A stretch of 64,000 nucleotides of DNA from Devosia crocina (GTDB taxonomy: Bacteria > Pseudomonadota > Alphaproteobacteria > Rhizobiales > Devosiaceae). Position 1 is the stretch's first letter. Each line of letters starts with the position of its first letter. This document shows, one piece after another, positions 17,970-25,735 of this stretch. The stretch lies in contig NZ_FPCK01000001.1 of assembly GCF_900116545.1 (NCBI RefSeq), positions 1,116,001-1,180,000 on the forward strand, read 5' to 3'. Position numbers and translations under genes: made by a program. The notes beneath the pieces are model-generated. The model searched no databases. It had not been told where the DNA came from and was given only the letters and a program-made list of their open reading frames with translations.

Positions 17970-17975
17970 TGCAAG

Positions 17976-18860
17976 ATGAAGCTGCATTACCTGCTGCTTG
18001 ATGTCTTCACTCAGGAGCGGTTGCAAGGCAATCCGCTGGCTGTAGTCACCAAGGGTGATGGTCTGCTCGACAACGAGATGCAGGCAATTGCGCGCGAGTT
18101 CAACCTGAGCGAGACGGTGTTCCTCTGCAAGGCGCAAGGGGAGCGGAACTCTGCCAATGTGCGGATCTTCACACCCTATCAGGAACTTCCCTTTGCTGGT
18201 CATCCTACGGTGGGTGCAGCCGTGGTTCTGGGTCTTCAGAACAAGGTAAGCGCGGTTCGGCTCGAGGAAAAGGTCGGCCTCGTCACCGCACTTTTCGAGA
18301 AAACCGGCGCTCGCGCAGGCGAGGCGAGGTTCACCTTGCCCAAGCTGCCTTCCAAGCTTGCTGACCTGCCCGACCGGCTGGGAATCGCGCAGGCATTGGG
18401 CATTGAGATCGAGGAGATCGGCTGCGGGTTCTTCGCGCCCGCCGTCTATTCTGCCGGTGTGACGTTTCATCTGATCCCGGTGCGCGATGCGGGCGTGCTG
18501 AAACGCCTCAGCCCCAGGCACACGCTTTTCCCAGATGTGTTTCCTCACGATCGGCACTCGGCTTATGTGTTCACGCTGACGCCTGAGGACGCCGAGAACC
18601 ATCTCGCCGCGCGCATGTTCGGCATGGGGTTGGGGGAAGATCCTGGTACCGGCTCTGCTGCTGCCGCGCTGATCGGCATGCTGTCGGATCATGCGGATTT
18701 TGCCGCGGGGCAGGCGGACTATGTCTTGCGTCAAGGCAAGGAGATGGGGCGGCTGTGCCGTATTTCGCTGCAGTTGCGCAAGGAAAACGAGGTGATCACC
18801 CATGGCGCGATCGGCGGGCATGCCGTCGTCGTGGGAGAAGGGGAACTGGATCTGGGCTGA
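17976..18860 (+). CDS. PhzF-family isomerase
   Basis: A 294-residue protein of the PhzF/diaminopimelate-epimerase fold. QGNPLAVVTKG starts the first half; FNLSETVFL holds the catalytic Glu of PhzF enzymes; the second half has GLGEDPGTGSAAAAL, the family's dipole-helix motif. No phenazine genes are nearby, so it is more likely one of the widespread PhzF-like enzymes of unknown substrate than a phenazine enzyme. The ATG is preceded by GGAGGG that overlaps the end of the UPF0303 gene, supporting coupling of the two. Confidence 0.88.
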   Translation: MKLHYLLLDVFTQERLQGNPLAVVTKGDGLLDNEMQAIAREFNLSETVFLCKAQGERNSANVRIFTPYQELPFAGHPTVGAAVVLGLQNKVSAVRLEEKVGLVTALFEKTGARAGEARFTLPKLPSKLADLPDRLGIAQALGIEIEEIGCGFFAPAVYSAGVTFHLIPVRDAGVLKRLSPRHTLFPDVFPHDRHSAYVFTLTPEDAENHLAARMFGMGLGEDPGTGSAAAALIGMLSDHADFAAGQADYVLRQGKEMGRLCRISLQLRKENEVITHGAIGGHAVVVGEGELDLG

Positions 18861-18955
18861 GCGCTCAGGTTTCAGAAAGTAATCTCGGTAGCGCTTGTCA
18901 CACTTGCGCCCGTTGGCAAATTCACGCATGGTACAGACAAATCAGAGAGTTTCCT

Positions 18956-19078
18956 ATGCAGCGCCGTCGCGCCAAAGCTATCGCCATCGCACAGCAGCAG
19001 GTCGTCCAGACCCGGCTGGTGATTGCGGCTGGCTTGCTGCTGCTGCCTGCGCTCCTTCTCCTTCTTATCAGCCCCTGA
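18956..19078 (+). CDS. Leucine-rich probable leader peptide of leuA
   Basis: A 40-codon frame ending 117 bp before leuA. It starts with a basic segment (MQRRRAKAIAIA), then LVIAAGLLLLPALLLLLISP, with four and five consecutive Leu codons and ten Leu in all. The Leu codons are mixed (CTG, TTG, CTC, CTT). A Leu-run peptide immediately 5' of the leucine pathway gene is what an attenuation leader looks like. AGAGAG lies about 7 nt before the ATG. The alternative, a one-helix membrane miniprotein, cannot be excluded from sequence. Confidence 0.62.
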   Translation: MQRRRAKAIAIAQQQVVQTRLVIAAGLLLLPALLLLLISP

Positions 19079-19150
19079 TCACCGGCAGCTCGGCTTAGCG
19101 AGCGGGTCGTCAGGGGATTGCGCCATAAACCGAACATCGAGAAATGTCCG
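19072..19150 (+). promoter_or_regulatory. leuA leader RNA region with competing hairpins
   Basis: CCCCTGA, overlapping the stop codon of the leucine-rich peptide (19072-19078), pairs with TCAGGGG (19110-19116). A GCTCG/CGAGC hairpin nests inside. A third hairpin, CCGAACAT / ATGTCCGG with one mismatch, follows at 19129-19150. There is no clear T tract, so if attenuation occurs it may act on translation or Rho rather than an intrinsic terminator. Confidence 0.42.
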
Positions 19151-19195
19151 GTCCAACGAGCCATTGCCTCGGGGCCGATAGGAAAGAGCTTAGAA

Positions 19196-20755
19196 ATGTC
19201 CGTTGCCAACAACAGCAACAAAGAACGCGTTTTCATTTTCGACACCACCCTGCGCGACGGCGAGCAATCGCCCGGCGCGACGATGACGCTCGAAGAAAAG
19301 CTGCAGGTAGCCGAAGCGCTCGACGACATGGGTGTCGACATCATCGAAGCCGGTTTTCCGATCGCCTCCAATGGCGACTTCGAAGCTGTCGTTGCCGTCG
19401 CCAAGCAGGTGAAGAAGGCGCGTGTCGCTGGTCTGGCTCGTGCCATTACCGCCGACATCGATCGGGCAGGCGAGGCGGTGCGCCATGCCCAGCAAGGGCG
19501 CATCCACACATTCGTGTCCACTTCGCCGATTCACCTGGCGCACCAGATGAAAAAGACGGAGGACGAAGTCATTGAGATTATTGCGCGCACTGTCGCGCAG
19601 GCTCGCAACCTCGTTGATGACGTCGAGTGGTCGGCCATGGACGCGACGCGCACTCCGCTCGAGTTTTTGAAACGGTGCGTTGATACCGCGATCAAGGCGG
19701 GCGCGACGACGATCAACTTGCCCGACACGGTAGGCTATGCGGTTCCGGAAGAGCATTTCCGCATGTTCAAGACCATCATCGAGAGCGTGCCGAATGCCGA
19801 TAAGGCGATCTTCTCGGTCCACTGTCATGATGACCTCGGCATGGCCGTTGCCAATTCGCTCGCCGGTGTCGCGGGTGGTGCGCGCCAGATCGAGTGCACC
19901 ATCAACGGTCTGGGCGAACGCGCCGGCAATGCGGCACTCGAAGAGGTTGTCATGGCGCTGCGCACGCGCGGCGATGCCATGCCGTTTTACACTGACATCG
20001 AGACGACACAACTTTCGCGCGCGAGCCGCATCGTATCGGCCGCGTCCAACTTCCCGGTGCAGTACAACAAGGCCATCGTGGGCAAAAATGCCTTCGCGCA
20101 TGAAAGCGGCATCCATCAGGACGGCATGCTGAAGAATGCGGAAACCTACGAGATCATGACCCCGGCCAGCGTGGGCATCAAGGAAACCACCTTGGTGATG
20201 GGCAAGCACTCTGGGCGTGCTGCCTTCAAGGACAAGCTCAAGGAGCTGGGTTACGAGCTGGGCGATAACGCCTTCCAGGAAGCCTTCCAGCGCTTCAAGG
20301 ATCTCGCCGACCGGAAAAAGCATGTCTATGATGCGGACATCGTAGCTCTGGTCGATGACGAAGTCGGCTCGGTGGGCGATCGGATCAAGCTTGTCGATAT
20401 GGAAGTGGTCTCAAAGACCGGCGGGACGCACAAGTGCAGCATAACGCTGTCCGTGGATGGAGTGGAGAGCGCCGTTACCTATGAGGGGACGGGATCTGTG
20501 GACGCGATCTTCAACGCCATCAAGGAAGGCGTTGGGCAGAACCCACATCTGGTGCTTTACGCAATCGATGGCGTCACCGGCGGCACCGACGCACAGGCTT
20601 CGGCCCATGTTCGCCTCGAAATGAACGGTCGCATCGCCTCGGGCAATGCCGCCGAGCCGGACACGCTGGTGGCTTCAGCGCGCGCATATCTCAACGCGCT
20701 CAATCGTGTGATGATCGAGCGGGGCGCTGCCGCTCAGGGCGCTCTGGCCGGTTAA
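19196..20755 (+). CDS. leuA: 2-isopropylmalate synthase LeuA
   Basis: A 519-residue enzyme that joins acetyl-CoA and 2-oxoisovalerate in the first committed step of leucine synthesis. The TIM barrel begins RVFIFDTTLRDGEQSPGATM, carries HCHDDLGMAVANS (metal-binding His residues) and NGLGERAGNAALEEV. The C-terminal part (about residues 385-505) is the LeuA allosteric dimer domain for leucine feedback. The ATG at 19196 follows AGGAAAG; an in-frame ATG 78 bp earlier lies in the leader region and is not supported. A Leu-rich leader peptide precedes it. Confidence 0.96.
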   Translation: MSVANNSNKERVFIFDTTLRDGEQSPGATMTLEEKLQVAEALDDMGVDIIEAGFPIASNGDFEAVVAVAKQVKKARVAGLARAITADIDRAGEAVRHAQQGRIHTFVSTSPIHLAHQMKKTEDEVIEIIARTVAQARNLVDDVEWSAMDATRTPLEFLKRCVDTAIKAGATTINLPDTVGYAVPEEHFRMFKTIIESVPNADKAIFSVHCHDDLGMAVANSLAGVAGGARQIECTINGLGERAGNAALEEVVMALRTRGDAMPFYTDIETTQLSRASRIVSAASNFPVQYNKAIVGKNAFAHESGIHQDGMLKNAETYEIMTPASVGIKETTLVMGKHSGRAAFKDKLKELGYELGDNAFQEAFQRFKDLADRKKHVYDADIVALVDDEVGSVGDRIKLVDMEVVSKTGGTHKCSITLSVDGVESAVTYEGTGSVDAIFNAIKEGVGQNPHLVLYAIDGVTGGTDAQASAHVRLEMNGRIASGNAAEPDTLVASARAYLNALNRVMIERGAAAQGALAG

Positions 20756-20762
20756 AGGGAGG

Positions 20763-21701
20763 ATGTGGGGCCGTGCTGAACTTCGTGGCGCGGCCTTAGC
20801 CCTTTCGGGCGTCGTTGCGCTGATCCTGATTATCACCTCGGTAACCCCGGGCCTGCCCGGGGAACTGCTGTTGCAGACTCTGCGCTTCCACCTCGTGGCG
20901 CTTGGCTTTGTTCTCGCTTTCCTTCTGGTCGTTTTTGGTGCCAAGTGGCGCGCACTGCTGTTTGTCGGCTTCCTGGCCATAGCGCTTGCCCATGGTCTCT
21001 ACCATGTCGTTGACTACGCGAGCCGGAGAACAGAGCCGGCCGGGCCATTACGCGCCGAGTTGACGTTGCTCAACTTCAACGTTCTCGCATCTAACCGCCA
21101 GGCCGACAGGCTCGTCGATTTCGTTACCCTCCTGGCGCCAGATGTGGCTTTGATCATGGAGACGCCGGGTATCGAGAATCACCTGGCAAAGATCGAAACG
21201 GCGTTGCCCTATCGCATCGGGTGTGAACAGAGCGCGCGGTGCGATATTTCGCTGTTTTCGCGCCACCCGATTATCGGCGGGGAGGTGCGCGAGCTGCCGC
21301 CATTCCGCCGCCTGCGTCTTGCCCTTGCCCCTATTGACGTGAACGGCGTTGGCGTGACCATTGTGGGCATGCATCTGTCCAAACCCTATTTCGACGAAGC
21401 CTCGCTGCAGGAGCTCTGGTACGTGCAGCGTGTTCTTCAAGGGATCGAAGGGCCGGTTGTCCTGGCGGGCGACTTCAACAGCGCCATCTGGTCAGGGCCT
21501 ATGCGGTGGTTCGGACGGGGGGCGGAGTTGATCCCGCCACCCAACTATCCGGCGACCTGGCCGGTGGAATTGGGTCCGCTCGGCGTGCCGATCGACAATG
21601 TGCTGACACGAGGCAATGCGCGCGTCGAAACCCTAGAGGCCGGAGACGACAGCTACGGCTCGAACCATCGTTATCTACTGGCTCGCATAGGGCTTTACTG
21701 A
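20763..21701 (+). CDS. Membrane-anchored endonuclease/exonuclease/phosphatase-family protein
   Basis: A 312-residue protein. Three hydrophobic helices (about residues 8-28, 40-60, 64-84) precede an EEP domain: LTLLNFNVLASNRQADRLVDF, DVALIMETP, SRHPIIGG, VLAGDFNSAIWSGPMR and the C-terminal GSNHRYLLARI with the catalytic His. The metal-binding Asn, Glu, Asp-Asn and His are all present. The catalytic domain probably lies outside the inner membrane. Substrate could be a nucleic acid, a phospholipid or another phosphodiester. It is 7 bp after leuA and overlaps the convergent aminotransferase gene by 7 bp. Confidence 0.87.
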   Translation: MWGRAELRGAALALSGVVALILIITSVTPGLPGELLLQTLRFHLVALGFVLAFLLVVFGAKWRALLFVGFLAIALAHGLYHVVDYASRRTEPAGPLRAELTLLNFNVLASNRQADRLVDFVTLLAPDVALIMETPGIENHLAKIETALPYRIGCEQSARCDISLFSRHPIIGGEVRELPPFRRLRLALAPIDVNGVGVTIVGMHLSKPYFDEASLQELWYVQRVLQGIEGPVVLAGDFNSAIWSGPMRWFGRGAELIPPPNYPATWPVELGPLGVPIDNVLTRGNARVETLEAGDDSYGSNHRYLLARIGLY

Positions 21702-22801
21702 TCTGCGGCAGATATGGCGCGTGGCATTGCTTCCGATAGCGCAGCCATCTCTGGATTAGGGCCGACACTGATGCGGATGTGCCGATCAAGCGGCGGCACG
21801 CCGGGCTTGCGAACGAAGATGCCCAGATGGGCGAGTTCTTCCAGGATGCGCGTGGCATAGGCGCCATCACGACCGCAATCAACCGCAACGAAGTTCGTGG
21901 CGGATGGCAGAGCGCTCAAGCCATTCTCCTGGGCGATCTGCGTAATCTGCTTCCGTGACTGTTCGATCTGCGTTTTTACGGCCGCGAGATAATCTTGATC
22001 TGCAAGGGCCGCCAGCGCGGCCTGCTGTGCCAATCGGTTGACGCCGAAATGGTTTCGGACCCGGTTGAACGCACCGACTATCCTGCGAGGACCCATGGCA
22101 TAGCCGACGCGGATCCCAGCCAAGCCATATGCCTTGGAAAAGCTGCGTAGCCGCAGAAGGTTTGTCCTGGCCGTGTCGAGAGGCGGCAGTGTGCCCGCGG
22201 GAGCGAGTTCACCATAGGCTTCGTCGAGCATGATCAGGCAGTCTTCCGGGATGCGGGCGATAAAATCCTGAATCGCTTCCGGACCCCAATAGGAGCCCAT
22301 CGGGTTATCCGGATTGGCGACGTAAACGATCCGCGGCCTGAGCCGCTGCGCTGCCTCGGCAAGTGCATCGAGATCCTCATGCACTCCGGCATAGGGAACA
22401 AATTCCAGGCGTCCCCCAAAGCCGACAACGTGATAGTTCAGCGTGGGGTAGGCACCATGAGATGTGAGGAGAACATCGCCTGGCCCGATAAACAAGCGGA
22501 CGACAAGCCCCATGAGACCATCTACGCCTTCGCCAATGCTGACCTCGTCCGGGGCAATCTTGTGAAAGCCTGCCAGAGCATGGCGTAGCTCATGATTTTC
22601 CGGGTCAGGGTACTTCCAGATGTCTCCCGCCGCATCGCGGATCGCTGAGAGAACCTTCGGGCTCGGGCCGAAGCCGGATTCATTGGCACCGATCCGGGCC
22701 TTGAATGGACGCCCAAGCCGACGCTCGATGGACTCCGGTCCCACGAAGGGTACAGTCTCGGGGAGTTTCTCGGCGATTTCGGTGAATGGGGGCAGGGGCA
22801 T
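21695..22801 (-). CDS. Histidinol-phosphate-type aminotransferase
   Basis: A 368-residue fold-type I PLP enzyme of the HisC group. ARIGANESGFGPSP opens the substrate-binding region, YPDPENHELRHALA follows, VANPDNPMGSYWG and MLDEAYGELAPAG bind PLP, and LRSFSKAYGLAGIRVGYA carries the Schiff-base Lys. The C-terminus has LPSATNFVAVDCG and HIRISVG. It may make histidinol phosphate or act on aromatic or branched keto acids; nearby genes do not decide this. GGAG 8 nt upstream supports ATG at 22801 over one 60 bp earlier. Confidence 0.87.
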   Translation of the reverse strand: MPLPPFTEIAEKLPETVPFVGPESIERRLGRPFKARIGANESGFGPSPKVLSAIRDAAGDIWKYPDPENHELRHALAGFHKIAPDEVSIGEGVDGLMGLVVRLFIGPGDVLLTSHGAYPTLNYHVVGFGGRLEFVPYAGVHEDLDALAEAAQRLRPRIVYVANPDNPMGSYWGPEAIQDFIARIPEDCLIMLDEAYGELAPAGTLPPLDTARTNLLRLRSFSKAYGLAGIRVGYAMGPRRIVGAFNRVRNHFGVNRLAQQAALAALADQDYLAAVKTQIEQSRKQITQIAQENGLSALPSATNFVAVDCGRDGAYATRILEELAHLGIFVRKPGVPPLDRHIRISVGPNPEMAALSEAMPRAISAADQ

Positions 22802-23084
22802 CGTGCGCTCCGGGCGGTTCACTGTAGAATCGCTTCTACCTGAACTCTTAGGCGAACGCATGAGAAGATCGTTGGGGAATGCATCGAGTTCTTAACAGGC
22901 AGGAATCCTGTTGAATGCGTTGGGGGCCCCTTGATGCGGACGTCTCCACACGCCTTGCCAGCATCTACAATTTGCAGAAAAGTTTAACCTTTTCAGTAAG
23001 TTGCGGAAAACTATGAGCGTCCACCCTCGGGGTAAGTTTCGCAAGGTGATTCACCGCCTCGAAACCTCACCACGGAGCCAGACG

Positions 23085-23297
23085 ATGAACCCTACCTATT
23101 TGCTCGCTCGAGACCATTTGCAAAGAGCAGCAGTCATTTTGCAGGGCAGCGACCAACGGTCCCGCCAGATCCGCCACATCATCGAACGCACGATCGGCTT
23201 GATGGACGACAGGACCGCCGAAGAGCCAGCAACGCCGGCAAATGTCTATGACATGGCTGCTTACCGTCGAGCCGCTCGCGGGGGGAACTCGTTCTGA
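23085..23297 (+). CDS. Small hypothetical protein
   Basis: A 70-residue basic protein with an N-terminal helix (YLLARDHLQRAAVILQ), a short amphipathic middle (RQIRHIIERTIGLMD) and a polar tail ending YDMAAYRRAARGGNSF. No known domain is recognised. CGGAG lies about 9 nt before the chosen ATG; an in-frame ATG at 23001 is less well supported. It stands alone between the hisC-like gene and tRNA-Lys. Coding status is likely but not certain. Confidence 0.58.
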   Translation: MNPTYLLARDHLQRAAVILQGSDQRSRQIRHIIERTIGLMDDRTAEEPATPANVYDMAAYRRAARGGNSF

Positions 23298-23480
23298 TTG
23301 CCTGCCTGTAGATGATGTCGGACAGCGCGGCGGAACCCGGGAGGTAGACGGAGCAGGCCCCGGCCAAGCTGGAGATCCAGAAGGATTTTCAACTTTATCC
23401 ACAGGGTACGGAATTGGGCGCTAGACAGGCCAAAATCCCTTTGCTAAAAGCGCCTCACTTTGGTGCCGGTCAACAAAGAC

Positions 23481-23556
<76 letters not shown>

Positions 23557-23586
23557 AAGTATCTCAATGAGATGACGATCTCACGA

Positions 23587-23613
23587 AAGCCAGCCTACGG
23601 GCTGGCTTCGTCG
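23587..23613 (+). terminator. Terminator after tRNA-Lys
   Basis: A 9-bp stem AAGCCAGCC / GGCTGGCTT (23587-23595, 23600-23608) closed by a TACG loop (the very stable C-UACG-G tetraloop in RNA), then CGTCGTTT. Confidence 0.85.
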
Positions 23614-23759
23614 TTTCTGGCTTTGCCTCACTCACAGATGGCTTTGATCACTTTCATCGCTCCTCGCAAAAAATCCGCGTCGGTATACGGAGCAGCGGCT
23701 TTCTTCCTTCCATCCTGGGGCGTATAGCGCTGCAGTCTTCTTGATGGAAAGCTCCCCTC

Positions 23760-24455
23760 ATGTTCGGCTTTGATCCGAGTTTTCTGAGTTCGCTGTTCCA
23801 GGTCATCCTAATCGATCTGGTTCTGGCGGGCGACAACGCTGTCGTCATTGGCCTTGCAGCAGCCGGCTTGCCCGCAGAATTGCGGCGTAAGGCCATCCTG
23901 ATCGGCATTCTTGCCGCCACGGTGCTGCGCATCTGCTTTGCCTTGATCACCACCGAATTGCTTTCGCTTGGCGGCGGTTTGCTGATCGCCGGTGGCCTCC
24001 TTCTGCTCTGGGTTTGCTGGAAGATGTACCGCGAGCTCACGGTCAGCGCCGCCGAGGAGGGTGCAGCAACCGAGGTGCTAGACGGCAACGGCGAGAACGC
24101 GGACAGTTCGGTTGCCGCAACAGCGCCTCGAAAGTCCCTCCGGCAGGCAGTCACGCAGATCGTTATTGCTGACGTTTCGATGTCACTGGACAATGTTATC
24201 GCCGTTGCCGGGGCGGCGCAGCACCACTTCGAAGCTCTGGTTTTCGGGCTCGTGCTTTCGGTGATCATGATGGGCGTTGCGGCCAGCTTCATCGCGCGCC
24301 TGCTGCATCGCTTCCGCTGGATCGCCTGGGTGGGCTTGGCCATCATACTGTTCGTGGCCGTGCGCATGCTGATCGACGGCGCCGGACAGTTTTTGACCAT
24401 CCCACCCATACCGCTGCTTTACACGCCCCATGCAGCTGCCGCGGTTGGCCATTAG
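23760..24455 (+). CDS. TerC/YjbE-family integral membrane protein (probable metal exporter)
   Basis: A 231-residue membrane protein with about seven helices. Two family motifs carry the conserved acids: DLVLAGDNAVVIGLAAAG in helix 1 and DVSMSLDNVIAVAGAA after a polar loop of about 30 residues. These mark the TerC/Alx/YjbE group, several of which export manganese. The loop at residues 97-130 is poorly conserved. I looked for a manganese (yybP-ykoY) riboswitch in the 200 bp upstream and saw no convincing match. GGAAAG lies upstream of the ATG. Confidence 0.88.
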   Translation: MFGFDPSFLSSLFQVILIDLVLAGDNAVVIGLAAAGLPAELRRKAILIGILAATVLRICFALITTELLSLGGGLLIAGGLLLLWVCWKMYRELTVSAAEEGAATEVLDGNGENADSSVAATAPRKSLRQAVTQIVIADVSMSLDNVIAVAGAAQHHFEALVFGLVLSVIMMGVAASFIARLLHRFRWIAWVGLAIILFVAVRMLIDGAGQFLTIPPIPLLYTPHAAAAVGH

Positions 24456-24533
24456 GATTCGCTAACCAAGTGTTCAGTTCCGGCGCATTTGTCGGTTCGC
24501 GATAGCGAATTGATCACTTCAAGTCCCTAATAT

Positions 24534-24564
24534 GCTCCGCAAAAGTACAATTTGCGGGGCTTTT
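24534..24564 (+). terminator. Hairpin plus T tract touching the start of the FemAB-like gene
   Basis: A 10-bp stem GCTCCGCAAA / TTTGCGGGGC (24534-24543, 24551-24560, one G-T) with a 7-nt loop, then TTTT. It ends only 2 nt before the ATG at 24566. It can terminate terC transcription, and for any transcript running on it would bury the only purine-rich stretch (GCGGGG) in front of the next gene. Confidence 0.7.
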
Positions 24565-24565
24565 G

Positions 24566-25735
24566 ATGTCCATTGTTGCTGAAACACTGCTGGATGCGGC
24601 CCCGCAGACCCTGGGTGCGGAACGGCACACATTAGCTCTGACTACGCGGCGCGTTTCGGGCTCTGATTGGGATGCGATCATCGGCGGTTTCGATGAGGTC
24701 TGCCAGGAGCAGATGCATGCCTTTGCCGCTGTGCGGTGGCCTGGGGTGGCGCAGGAACCCGTCGTCTTTCACAGTGGCGGCGAGCTTGTGGGCGGAGCCC
24801 TCGTCATGATTCAGCCGCTGCCCTTCGGGGTAGGCAAGATTGCGGTCGTCAAATGGGCACCTATGTTGGCCGTGCGCGATAGGCCGGATGCCGATCTCCT
24901 GCGCCGGTCCATGGTCAAGGAACTGATGGGCGAATATGCCGAGCGCCGGGGCATGATGCTGTCGGTGTTGCTGCACGCGGCGCCTGAAGCCATCAATCAA
25001 GGCTATCTCGACCTGCGGGCACAGGGCTTTCAGCGCGGCTCGGTCCTGATGTTTCCCAATCGGTATATGGTCAATCTCCGCCTGGATGATGTTGCTTTGC
25101 GCAAGAGCTTCGCTCAGAAGTGGCGATACCATCTGAACAAGTCGGAGAAGGCAGGGCTCGATTTCCGCCGTGCCGAGCCAACCGAAATTGACACATTCAA
25201 GACGCTCTATTCAGCCATGAGCGAGCGCAAGCAGTTTCCGGATCATTCCGCTTATGACACGCTCGATGCGCTCATGGCGCTTGAGGAACCGCTACGGCCC
25301 GAACTCTTCTTCGTGCGCGAGGGGCAGGAGACGGTCGCCGGCGCGCTGATCTTCAAGGCAGGTGAGCGGGCCGTATACCTTTATGGTGCGACAAGCGACC
25401 GGGCTTTGCCGATCCGGGCGGGTTACTTCCTGCACTATCATGCCATCCGCTGGCTGCGCGATAATACTACCGCCCGCTGGTACGACCTCGGCGGAACTGA
25501 CGGCTTTCAAGGCTTGCACCAGTTCAAGAAGGGCATGGTCGGTGAACAGGGGATCATCCGACCCGTCCCGCCGGTCCTCAACTTTGCCGCCAAACCGTGG
25601 GCACGCGTTTTCGGGAACGGCGCTTTCGCCGCGCGAGATGCTTTCCAGCATATGCGGCGGTACATCAACGAACTTTCGAGCCACAAGGCCAAGCCTGATC
25701 AGGAGCCGCATGTCTGGGACGAGTATCTCAGATGA
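24566..25735 (+). CDS. FemAB/GNAT-type acyltransferase, probably cell-envelope
   Basis: A 389-residue protein with two GNAT-like folds arranged as in FemAB/FemX peptidyltransferases. The first half includes VVFHSGGELVGGALVMIQPL and AVVKWAPMLAV; the second holds SFAQKWRYHLNKSEKAGL, AGALIFKAGERAVYLYGATS and WYDLGGTDGFQGLHQFKKGM, close to the FemAB signature. Relatives add amino acids to peptidoglycan stem peptides or acylate surface polysaccharides. The ATG at 24566 (or TTG one codon earlier) abuts a hairpin; ribosome site is poor. It overlaps the flippase gene by 4 bp, so they are coupled. Confidence 0.82.
   Translation: MSIVAETLLDAAPQTLGAERHTLALTTRRVSGSDWDAIIGGFDEVCQEQMHAFAAVRWPGVAQEPVVFHSGGELVGGALVMIQPLPFGVGKIAVVKWAPMLAVRDRPDADLLRRSMVKELMGEYAERRGMMLSVLLHAAPEAINQGYLDLRAQGFQRGSVLMFPNRYMVNLRLDDVALRKSFAQKWRYHLNKSEKAGLDFRRAEPTEIDTFKTLYSAMSERKQFPDHSAYDTLDALMALEEPLRPELFFVREGQETVAGALIFKAGERAVYLYGATSDRALPIRAGYFLHYHAIRWLRDNTTARWYDLGGTDGFQGLHQFKKGMVGEQGIIRPVPPVLNFAAKPWARVFGNGAFAARDAFQHMRRYINELSSHKAKPDQEPHVWDEYLR

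Noticed and set aside
23614..23759. Possible manganese (yybP-ykoY) riboswitch before the TerC-family gene
   Set aside because: I looked for the conserved GGGGAGTAG and partner loop and found only a partial GGGGCGTATAG; the pairing pattern is not there.
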